Below are positions 8,539-16,378 of a stretch of DNA of 64,000 bases, piece by piece; the stretch's first letter is position 1, and each line of letters opens with the position of its first letter. The position numbers and the translations under genes are program-made. The notes under the pieces were generated by a model. It made no database searches, was not told the DNA's origin, and saw only the letters and a list, made by a program, of their open reading frames with translations. Where the stretch lies: assembly GCF_001513745.1 (NCBI RefSeq), contig NZ_CP013380.1, positions 3,410,001 through 3,474,000 on the forward strand, read 5' to 3'. Origin of the DNA: Burkholderia humptydooensis. GTDB taxonomy: Bacteria > Pseudomonadota > Gammaproteobacteria > Burkholderiales > Burkholderiaceae.

Positions 8539-8798
8539 GACGGGATACCCTATGCGCCGTCGCGCCGAGCGACTCAGCAGCTCGCGCTCGTCAGACGCAA
8601 AAAAGGGCCGCGCCCGGTTCTCCCGCGATTGCTATTGCGAGTTCTACTTCCTCCGGGAGCGGCGGTGCAGCGTACCTAGCGAGCCAGACTCCGTGCGATA
8701 CTCAGACTAAGCGCGGCAATCGGCGCGTCGGAGCATTGATACGGCGGATGTTTCATATGAACGCGCCCACAAATACCACAATAAGGACCAAGACTAAG

Positions 8799-11231
8799 AT
8801 GAGCGGAGTAGATAATTTAAGAGGCGTTGATTATCAAGTAGCCTATTCTCTTTTAATTACCCTGATAGCTCTGAAGGGCGACTTCGGAGACGCGTCCTCA
8901 TTTAAATTCGAGAGCCTCACCGAAGACGAAGAGGACATGAATGTTTTTTTTGAAGACGGATCCTCCCACTTCATACAAGTAAAAAAGAGGAACGAAGGTT
9001 ATCACTGGACACCAAGCGAACTGCGCGACATTTTCGAAAAATTTCACAATAAGAATTCAAAAAGCATCTCGGCTTTTTCATTCGTTTCAAATGCAGCAGG
9101 GAGCATCGACGTCGTAGAACTCAAAGAGGTGCTATCGGGCGAGAGGGAGTTATCTAAAGAAGCGATCGCCAAGTTTAAGCCCAAGAGCGTATCCGAAGAA
9201 AATTTTCTCAAACTCCTTGAGAAGATCAAAATATTCACAAGATTTCTACCCTCCAGCGACGACTCAAATCCAGCCGAGCTAATAGAAAAGCAAATAAAAG
9301 AAATATTGCAAAGGCACCCCTTTCAATTCGACGGCGAAGTAAACCCCCTATACCGAAATCTCTGGAAGGTAATTTTCGATCTATCGAAAGATTCAAGCCA
9401 CATAACAAAAGCAGAATTACGGGAGACGTTCAACACCAATGGACTAACGTTTGCCTCCGAGCCATGGCTTTCAGTGCCCGAAGCCAGCACATATATTGAA
9501 AGAAGCGCCAGCAAAAAAACACTCAACAGCCTACTTGAGGACAAGAGTAAGCTGTACGTTATTTACGGCCTAAGCGGTGTAGGCAAAACCTCATTTACTG
9601 CTGATCTAACAAAGCACCTGATCAAGCTCGGCAAGCGTGTGTTTTGGTGCTCAATCAACAGGCTAACCACAATAAATGATTTTTCAAAACTTCTAGCAAG
9701 TTTCATGTCTTTTCATGGGGAACAACGACATGCGTCCGCGATCCTCGAAGCAGAAAGAGCCAACCTTGCCAAGGCAGTAGCCGCCTCTCTGAACACAAAA
9801 GACTCCTACTTTTTTCTCGACGGGATCAACAACCTATCGGAAGAACTAAGGCTGCTACTTGCGGATACCTTTGGGATATTTCTTTCCAAGATCGATAGTG
9901 GAAAGGTTATTTTAACCTCAACGGAAATTCCCGCACTTTATTTAGGCTCACACGTCGAACAAGGGCTGGTTATCGAGCACAACCTGCTTGGACTAGCCGC
10001 TCCGGAATGCGAGAAACTACTCCGGGAGAACGGTGTCGAGCTTGAAGAAACCGAATTAATGCAGCTTGTGCACACGGTTTCTGGGCATCCACTCTCTATC
10101 GCACTCTATTGCCAGCTTTTCTCCGAGAACAATGAAAGCTACCAAGGATTTGAAGAGCTGAGCGCCAAGACCGTCAGCGCAGCTCACGAGCATTTAGTGA
10201 CAAGGGCAATCGAAAATCTACCGGATGAACAAAGGGGCGCAATACTACGCCTTTCAGTCATCCCATACAGCTTTTCATCAGACTGGATTGATGGATTTAT
10301 TGCCTCAAGCCATTCTCTCAAATTAATTTTGAGAGAGCTGAGACGGAAGAGTCTGCTTACCTTCGACGGCCTGAATTATACAGTTCATGATCTAATTCGC
10401 TCTTCATGTCTAGGCTTGCTCTCCAAAAAAGAAACAGCCCACCACAATCGCGTGATGGCCGAGTTATTGCACACCGATCTCAACAAAGGATTGAAAAACG
10501 GCACCCACATACTATACGAAGATGGATTTAAATGGGCTTATCACGTGGAGAACAGCACTGACGCCGATTTGAGCGGAGGGATGCCAGAGCGTCTTTTGAC
10601 GTTGAAGAACGAAGAATTAGACGCGCTTTGGGCCACAGACCGATACGGCTATCCATTCGACTACGTGACCGCTGATCTTTCTTCCAGCAACGAGAAAATT
10701 CAAAGACTATTAAAACTAGGGTTCGCGCAGCCATTCAATGGCAAACAGGACTCAAGCAGAGGACATCGCTCATACGAAGCAGTGGGGTTCGTCAACGATG
10801 AATTTGCCCATGTATTTCTCGTCTACCTTTGCATTTCTCGTGGAATATCGAATCACATGGGGTACATAGATACGTTTGAACCAAATTATGCCTGCGACAA
10901 TCAGGCAGGGGTGATCTGCATATGGGAGCACTGTATTGAATTTATGCCATTACCTCCAATTACTAGGGCAGAGCACGCGAAGCATATCGAATTTTTGCGG
11001 GCGCAGTTTGCAGCTGGAGCATACGAAAAAAAGCCGCCTGAGATTCAGAAAATGCTTGCCGAGCAGATCGAAAATGGCATACCCGACGATGCCCCAGAAG
11101 AGCCGGACATCGAGATGGAAGCTGCGAAATGCCCGATATTTGGCCATTGTTGCCCTGGGGGTTCCGAGCAAGCGGCAGTGTGCAGAGCCGGCCTAAATGA
11201 AGAGGATCCAGATAACGACGTCGACAACTAG
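8799..11231 (+). CDS. Cap4/DUF4297-like nuclease fused to a STAND NTPase (probable anti-phage defence)
   Basis: An 810-residue protein I read as nuclease-STAND NTPase. Residues 5-65 match the Cap4/DUF4297-type endonuclease layout: RGVDYQ, then E38, D46 and the Q-V-K triad at 60-62 (HFIQVKKR). The NTPase has Walker A GLSGVGKTS (about 257-265) and Walker B YFFLDGINN (D341), followed by HPLSIALYCQLF, typical of STAND/AAA sensor regions. The C-terminal 250 residues are unrecognised and end with a Cys-rich motif (C778, C784, C785, C795). The DNA is far more AT-rich than its neighbours, indicating recent transfer. Start: AAGGA lies 11 bases before the ATG at 8799. In-frame ATGs at 8748 and 8757 are possible, and the frame stays open to 8529. 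STAND proteins sense a phage signal and activate the effector; that role is inferred. Confidence 0.8.
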   Translation: MSGVDNLRGVDYQVAYSLLITLIALKGDFGDASSFKFESLTEDEEDMNVFFEDGSSHFIQVKKRNEGYHWTPSELRDIFEKFHNKNSKSISAFSFVSNAAGSIDVVELKEVLSGERELSKEAIAKFKPKSVSEENFLKLLEKIKIFTRFLPSSDDSNPAELIEKQIKEILQRHPFQFDGEVNPLYRNLWKVIFDLSKDSSHITKAELRETFNTNGLTFASEPWLSVPEASTYIERSASKKTLNSLLEDKSKLYVIYGLSGVGKTSFTADLTKHLIKLGKRVFWCSINRLTTINDFSKLLASFMSFHGEQRHASAILEAERANLAKAVAASLNTKDSYFFLDGINNLSEELRLLLADTFGIFLSKIDSGKVILTSTEIPALYLGSHVEQGLVIEHNLLGLAAPECEKLLRENGVELEETELMQLVHTVSGHPLSIALYCQLFSENNESYQGFEELSAKTVSAAHEHLVTRAIENLPDEQRGAILRLSVIPYSFSSDWIDGFIASSHSLKLILRELRRKSLLTFDGLNYTVHDLIRSSCLGLLSKKETAHHNRVMAELLHTDLNKGLKNGTHILYEDGFKWAYHVENSTDADLSGGMPERLLTLKNEELDALWATDRYGYPFDYVTADLSSSNEKIQRLLKLGFAQPFNGKQDSSRGHRSYEAVGFVNDEFAHVFLVYLCISRGISNHMGYIDTFEPNYACDNQAGVICIWEHCIEFMPLPPITRAEHAKHIEFLRAQFAAGAYEKKPPEIQKMLAEQIENGIPDDAPEEPDIEMEAAKCPIFGHCCPGGSEQAAVCRAGLNEEDPDNDVDN

Positions 11232-11466
11232 CGTCTAATTGGGGTTCGGCGCTTGAACCTTGGTGCCGCCCCCGAACTCACTACTGGACGGCAGCGCGAC
11301 AAGGAAGCCGGGGCATCGTTGCGCACCGTCCTTCTCTTGCTGCCGCCTGCGCTACGCCACAAACGATCCATGTAGGCTCCGTCGCGCCATTCGTTTGCGC
11401 CCCGCAGCTTAATGCCAGATGCGGAACCGCGCGGGTGCGCGGGCGGTACAGACGCCAGCTTACTTA

Positions 11467-12379
11467 GAGACGGTTTCATAAAGACTGCTGGGCTCGCCGC
11501 AGGGTATTCCAGCAGATCAGGCAGCAGCCGAGTTTGAGGAACGCTTCATGAATGTCGGCGCGACGTTCAAAGCGAATACGTAGACGGCGGAAATGATGCA
11601 GCCAAGCATGAGTACGTTCGACGACCCAACGGACTTTTCCAAGGCCACTACCGTGCGGCTGACCGCGCCGCGCGATGCTGGTGGGGATGTTGCGCTCGTG
11701 AAGGATGCGTCGGTATTTGTCGTGGTCGTAACCACGGTCGGCGTAGACGCGGGCAGGACGGCTCAGAGGCCGTCCACGCACGCCGCCGATCGGCACAATG
11801 GCCTCGATCAGCGGAACCAGTTGGGTGACGTCGTTACGATTGGCGCCGGTCAGGATTGCCGCGATCGGCGTTCCGTTGGCGTCGGTGGCGATGTGGTGCT
11901 TCGACCCGGGTCGAGCTCGATCGGTGGGGTTCGGGCCAGTTTTTCGCCCGCCCCAACCGCACGAATCGACGATGAGTCGACGACCACACGGGAGAAGTCG
12001 ATCTTCTCGGCTGCTCGCAGTTTCGCCAGCAGCACCGCGTGCAGTCGATCCCACACACCGGCTTGCTGCCAATCGCGCAGCCTGCGCCAACAACTTACGC
12101 CTGAGCCGCATCCCATTTCGGACGGTAAGTCGCGCCAACGAATGCCCGTCTTCAGCACAAAAAGGATGCCCGTCAAAGCCGCACGGTCCGCTACCGGCTT
12201 GCGACCGGGGTACTTGAAGCGGCGCGGCTTTGGCGGAGGTAGCAGTGCTTCGATCAGTGCCCACAGTTCGTCATCAATGATTGGCTTACCCATCTCCTTG
12301 GCCCGTCTGTCACGACGGCCAAGGTTAACAGGATGCTGAAAAAGTTAACAGCCCCTTGGACTCTTTTTGAAACCGTCTC
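11467..12379 (-). mobile_element. IS5-family insertion sequence (IS402/IS427-like)
   Basis: A 913-bp element. Its ends are GAGACGGTTTCA (11467-11478) and TGAAACCGTCTC (12368-12379), a perfect 12-bp inverted repeat that extends to 16 bp if the flanking CTTA/TAAG is included. The single transposase is read in the minus direction by a -1 frameshift. Size and ends fit IS402-type elements of Burkholderia. The flanks TTA and TAA are not a direct 3-bp duplication; only TA is shared. It lies just downstream of the STAND gene. Confidence 0.88.
11476..12293 (-). CDS. IS5-family transposase, two frames joined by programmed -1 frameshift
   Basis: A DDE transposase encoded as orfA (MGKPIIDDELWALIEALLPP, from 12293 to a stop at 11850) and orfB (ending at 11476). 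The family's continuous protein is restored by a -1 shift at the A5 run near 11936-11943: orfA reads VVVDSSSIRAVGAGEK and orfB continues TGPNPTDRARPGSKHH. Catalytic residues are visible: Asp in VVVDSSS, Asp in YADRGYD, Glu in VVERTHAW. All parts seem intact, so the element may be active. The shift type (-1) follows from the two frame registers; that it is programmed is inferred from the family. Confidence 0.85.
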
Positions 12380-12418
12380 TAAGTCGGCCCTGAACAATTC
12401 GTTTTGCTCAGCGAGGCG

Positions 12419-12673
12419 TTATGCCGTCGCTAGCGCGACCATCCCGCGATTGAGCAGCGCGGCAAGAATCGGGGCGTAAAAGCGCCGCAGTTTGCTAGCG
12501 TCCATTCCCATCGCGCCATCTCGCATCAGCCCGACCCAGCGGCGCAACGGGTTGTCGCCGACGCCCAGGGCACGTGCAATTCCGCGTGACGGTCGCACCG
12601 AGCTCGTTACACAGCCGCGCCGCTGCGCGCTTAGCTCAAATTCATCAGTGAACTGTCTTCTTGTTCTGCTCAT
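12419..12673 (-). pseudogene. Degenerate IS3-family transposase OrfA
   Basis: The frame begins MSRTRRQFTDEFE and later reads GIARALGVGDNPLRRWV, the start and recognition-helix region of IS3/IS911 OrfA. Between them the correct family text (AKRAAARLCNELGATVTR) is found only in a neighbouring frame, so two compensating indels have scrambled the middle. OrfB and the ends are missing. It is a dead transposon fragment, separated by 39 bases from the intact IS5 element. Confidence 0.7.
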
Positions 12674-13429
12674 TTTGTCCTCTCGAATTACAACAGCTTA
12701 GCTGATGCATCCGGGAAAACGGGGGCCAGCCCCATTGCCTTCGAGCATTACAACGAACAGCATCCTCATAGCGCATTGAAATATCGCTCGCCACGCGAGT
12801 TCCGACGCAGGGCCGAATCATCGACTCAAGTGTAAGGCCGCGTCCGGAGGTACGGGGACAAATCCACCATCGACGATGACACGCTCCCCGGCCATCCGAT
12901 CCTCGGGAAGCGACCACACCGTATAGCCGATCCCTGCAGAACGACGTGAGGACAGTCGGCACCGACTCATATTGCATATCAGCCTAGCTGTATCGCAATA
13001 AATAGGCTCCATTCTGGTGCAGAACGAGCGAATGGATCGGAATTTTCCGCCTTAATTCCACTCCCCATCAAATAGCCGCCAAAAAAATTACTGACCATAT
13101 CCATTGGCGTTCCTCGATTTCATGACGCCATATACCTTCGGATATCTTCACTCCATCGATTAGATGAATATTATGGCCTTCATGGTTTCGCTGTTATTAC
13201 CAGATAAGAGCGATAGCGCAAACTCGCCGTGATCAGGCGATTCCCGCCCTTACCCAAATTCAGCAAGCACTAAAAACAAGGTTTCCCCGGCAGATTCCAG
13301 AGACGCCAACCGATCACACGTCTACGAGCGAGGTATCTCCATTCGAGTTGTTCCCGCAATAGCGCGGTCGCCGACCGCCCGTCCATTTCACCGAGCTTCA
13401 TTTCTCGCGATCGTCACCGGAGGCATCCA
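12674..13429. other. Gene-free stretch, probably mosaic remnants
   Basis: About 750 bases without a credible gene. On the minus strand near 12830-12900 a short stretch reads RMAGERVIVDGGFVP, which resembles the C-terminus of a short-chain dehydrogenase; this is weak. From about 13000 the DNA is relatively AT-rich and should hold the promoter of the diiron-protein operon. Confidence 0.45.
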
Positions 13430-14179
13430 ATGAACCGAGTCCGCAATTCCGGCATCATGCATCCCGCACCTTTCTTCTCCGAATCGGAAGGACTGGAACG
13501 CAAGACAAAAATCGACCGATATCTCGACAAAAAAATGGAGGAATGGCGTCAGTCGATTCCCTATGCGTCACACATGAAAGACAAGAATATCAACATGAAT
13601 TACTATCGCCGCACGTTGATCGAACATGTGTGGCGCATTCGCCTGTCGCGCGCGAGCCAAGCCAAGGCCATCTACAAAATCGCGCAGATTTCGCCGTCGG
13701 CTGCCCAGGACTATGCGCACTATCAAGCCGACGAAATGCTGCACGACAGGCTCTACATCCGCGATTGCGAGGCAGCCGGCGTATCGATCGAGGAAATCCT
13801 GAACACCGAGCCGTATCTGTCGACCAAGCTCTTCGAAGGCTTTTTCTACTACACCCTCGAGCACGAACACCCGATGGCACCCGTGGTATCGAACTACCTC
13901 GTCGAATACACGCAAGCCAAGCTGCAACCGGACATCGTGAGGAATCTTCAGTCGACGCTCGGCCACGATCTGATCAAGGGGCAAGAGGCACATCTCGTCG
14001 TCGACACGCGAGACGATCATTCGATGGAGATGTGGAAGATCCTCAACCAGCTCATCCTCAGCGAAGACGATTACGAGGCCGTATTCAAGTACATCGATGA
14101 CGTTCAGGAGATTCTTGCGATGTTCTTCCGCGAAATCTACGAAGACACCGTGCTGGCGCCGCAGAAGTCCGCAGCCTGA
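13430..14179 (+). CDS. Haem-oxygenase-like diiron oxidase (HDO) family protein
   Basis: A 249-residue, mostly helical cytoplasmic protein. Motifs fit the haem-oxygenase-like diiron oxidase superfamily (UndA, BesC, SznF relatives): DEMLHDRLY gives E102 and H105, FEGFFYYTLEHEHP gives E136, and QEAHLVVDTRDDH gives H188, D192 and H197. Such enzymes use two irons and O2 for N-oxygenation, C-C cleavage or desaturation of amino or fatty acids. The ATG at 13430 follows a GGAGG. It heads a plus-strand operon with an EPSP-synthase homologue and a LuxR-type regulator. The last His spacing differs a little from SznF, so the metal set is inferred. The substrate is unknown. Confidence 0.68.
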   Translation: MNRVRNSGIMHPAPFFSESEGLERKTKIDRYLDKKMEEWRQSIPYASHMKDKNINMNYYRRTLIEHVWRIRLSRASQAKAIYKIAQISPSAAQDYAHYQADEMLHDRLYIRDCEAAGVSIEEILNTEPYLSTKLFEGFFYYTLEHEHPMAPVVSNYLVEYTQAKLQPDIVRNLQSTLGHDLIKGQEAHLVVDTRDDHSMEMWKILNQLILSEDDYEAVFKYIDDVQEILAMFFREIYEDTVLAPQKSAA

Positions 14180-14330
14180 CCGCGACCGGGCGGCAGTGCG
14201 CGCCCCGGATGCCGGTTCGTCGGCATTGTCCCTTCCGCCTGCCGGTGCGCCGGCAGGCGGATCGCGTACGCGTTTCCAGAACCGATTCCTCGTTACAAGA
14301 TCCGTGAAATTCAGATCAATTGGAGGAAGT

Positions 14331-15677
14331 ATGTACTTACGTGTCGAACCGATTAAAACATTGGGGCGGGATATGAGGGTTCCCGCCTCGAAACCGGAGA
14401 CCCAGCGCGCAATCGTCGCCGCCAGTCTCGCCCACGGCACCTCGGTCGTGCACAACGACCTGCGCTGCATCGAAACGGAAACGATGAAGGCCGCTTGCCG
14501 CAAGCTCGGCGCAACGATCGACGAAACCCCCGATACGCTGACGATCACGGGCATCGGTGGCCGCTTCAGCACCGACGTTCACGTCATCGACGCAAAAGGC
14601 TCCGGCCTCGTGTTTCGAACGATGATGGCGTTAAGCAGCATGCGCGGCATTCCGACGATTCTCACCGGTGACGCAACGCTGCGCCGGCGTGTGATGAAGC
14701 CGCTGTTCGACGCCCTTCACGCGCTCGGCGCAAACTTCACCTATCTCGGCGACGACGGCAAAGCACCCGTGATCAACTGGGGCAAGGCGCTTGACGGCTC
14801 ACATTGCACGCTGGCGGGCGACATCAGCTCACAGTTCGTCACTGCGTTGCTGATGACCACTCCGCTCGGGCAGCGCGGCGTCGACATCCGGATCACGCCG
14901 CCCGTCCTGTCCCAGTCGTATATCGACCAGACGCTCGATTTCATGAGACTCGCCGGAATCGACGTGCAAGCCAGCCCGGACTACACCGCATACCGCGTAT
15001 CACCGGGCGGATACCGGGCCTTCGACACGCATATCAACGCCGACTTCACTTCGCTATCCTACCTTCTGATGGCCTGCGCGCTCTTTCCGGGCGTCTATCG
15101 GATCGCCGGCATTCAGGAAAAGACATTGCAAGGAGAAAGACTCTTCGTCGACATCGTCGAGGCGCTCGGCGTCCGTCTGCGCTATGCGTCAGGCCACATG
15201 CTCGACGTGGACAGCTCGAATGCCGATCTTGAGGGGAATTTCGAATTCGACGTCAGCAGCGGACCCAACATCATTCCGACGCTCGTCGCACTGAGTCTCT
15301 TCGTCAAGGGGAAACTGACCGTGCGGGGCGGCTCGGTCACTCGCTTTCATAAATCGTCGCGCATCGAATCGATGGTGGGAGAAGTCCGCAAACTGGGAGC
15401 GGATATCGAGATCATTCGTCACCCTGACGGCCACACGGACGGCTTCGTCACGCGCGGCAGGGATCGCTACGCGGGCGGCGTTTCGCTCAGCAGCAACGGC
15501 GACCACCGGAACTTCATGTCGCTGTTCGTCGCCGCCTTGCGCTTCGACAACGCTTGCAGCCTCGACGGATATGCCGACGTGTCGTGCTCGTTTCCGGATT
15601 TCATCGACCAATTCCGCAAGCTCGGCGTGGAAAGCCTCGCCGCGGCCCACTACTACGTCGCCGCCGCGGACGACTGA
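14331..15677 (+). CDS. EPSP synthase homologue with altered active site
   Basis: A 448-residue protein with the two-domain enolpyruvyl-transferase fold of AroA. It aligns through the whole family: RVPASKPETQRA at the N-terminus (K21 and R26 match E. coli K22 and R27), GDISSQFVTALLM, RIESMVGEVRKLGADIE, GDHRNFMSLF and FPDFIDQFRKLG. Key catalytic positions differ. The Asp of IPDAAM is Thr in NIIPTLVAL, and the Glu of RVKETDRL is lost in RFHKSSRI. The Lys before TFPDY is absent too. It is therefore unlikely to serve the shikimate pathway and probably catalyses another reaction in the cluster. The ATG at 14331 follows GGAGGA at a good distance. It lies 151 bases after the diiron gene. Confidence 0.84.
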   Translation: MYLRVEPIKTLGRDMRVPASKPETQRAIVAASLAHGTSVVHNDLRCIETETMKAACRKLGATIDETPDTLTITGIGGRFSTDVHVIDAKGSGLVFRTMMALSSMRGIPTILTGDATLRRRVMKPLFDALHALGANFTYLGDDGKAPVINWGKALDGSHCTLAGDISSQFVTALLMTTPLGQRGVDIRITPPVLSQSYIDQTLDFMRLAGIDVQASPDYTAYRVSPGGYRAFDTHINADFTSLSYLLMACALFPGVYRIAGIQEKTLQGERLFVDIVEALGVRLRYASGHMLDVDSSNADLEGNFEFDVSSGPNIIPTLVALSLFVKGKLTVRGGSVTRFHKSSRIESMVGEVRKLGADIEIIRHPDGHTDGFVTRGRDRYAGGVSLSSNGDHRNFMSLFVAALRFDNACSLDGYADVSCSFPDFIDQFRKLGVESLAAAHYYVAAADD

Positions 15678-15736
15678 ATCGACGTTGTTGGACGGCGCCT
15701 CACGCGTCGTCATACTTCCTCCCCACCACCTCGGAG

Positions 15737-16135
15737 ATGCCCGTGGACAATCGATTCAAACTCGACGGCAGCGATACGCATGCGTCGCAAGCCGACAGCC
15801 GCGCCCGATCGCAACGCCACGCGATGCCGTCGGAAAGTTCGTGTACGTCTCCCAAGCACCGTTGGCAACCCACCTCGCAGCCGACGCTGGACAGCGAATC
15901 CGGCCAGACTCCTCCGAAACTGTCGTCCCGGCAGCAACAAATCCTGACCTACATCATCCAGGGCTACCAGAACAAGGCCATTGCACGTCTGCTCGGCATC
16001 GAAATCGTGACCGTGAAGATGCACATCGGCGTGCTGTTCAAGAAGCTGGGTGTCCGGAACCGCACCACGGCGGCCGTGCGCGGCATCGATCTCATCCGGG
16101 ACAAAATGGGTGAAGAATCGACCAACGTGTACTGA
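15737..16135 (+). CDS. LuxR-type helix-turn-helix regulator without a sensor domain
   Basis: A 132-residue protein. The first 65 residues are polar and low-complexity (many Ser, Gln, Thr). Residues from about 68 on form a GerE/LuxR DNA-binding domain: LSSRQQQILTYIIQGYQNKAIARLLGI, then VKMHIGVLFKKLGVRNRTTA. No receiver or autoinducer domain is present. It follows the EPSPS-like gene by 59 bases and probably controls the cluster. The start is uncertain: the ATG at 15737 is adjacent to GGAG, while a GTG at 15743 would be better spaced from it. Confidence 0.8.
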   Translation: MPVDNRFKLDGSDTHASQADSRARSQRHAMPSESSCTSPKHRWQPTSQPTLDSESGQTPPKLSSRQQQILTYIIQGYQNKAIARLLGIEIVTVKMHIGVLFKKLGVRNRTTAAVRGIDLIRDKMGEESTNVY

Positions 16136-16222
16136 GCGAGCGCGAGGCTTGCGCCGTCTGCGAATCGTACACACCGTCATCCCTATTTCCCCGAACCCTG
16201 ACAGACTCGTCCGAGTCATCGC

Positions 16223-16245
16223 CCGGCCTTCCGCCGAAAGGCCGG
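16223..16245. terminator. Hairpin between convergent operons
   Basis: CCGGCCTT and AAGGCCGG form a perfect 8-bp stem with a 7-base loop, between the LuxR-type gene and the convergent racemase-like gene. It lacks a T run, so it may be a weak bidirectional terminator. Confidence 0.45.
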
Positions 16246-16378
16246 ATCGTCCGAGCCCGGCTTCGACTTCCCATATCGTCGACCACGCGGGGACGAGGCG
16301 GCGGCGCGCGGTCCGCCGGGTGCCATCCGACATCGCCCGCCGCGCGCCCCGAACTCGATGCCGCCCCTCGTATGGAAT

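Noticed and set aside
8529..8798. N-terminal 90-codon extension of the STAND gene
   Set aside because: The extension lacks a ribosome site, overlaps the repeat array and has the composition of the GC-rich flank. The nuclease domain begins just after 8799.
12830..12900. Possible C-terminus of a short-chain dehydrogenase on the minus strand (GERVIVDGGFVP)
   Set aside because: Only about 15 residues are suggestive, with no preceding catalytic or Rossmann motifs; too weak to annotate.
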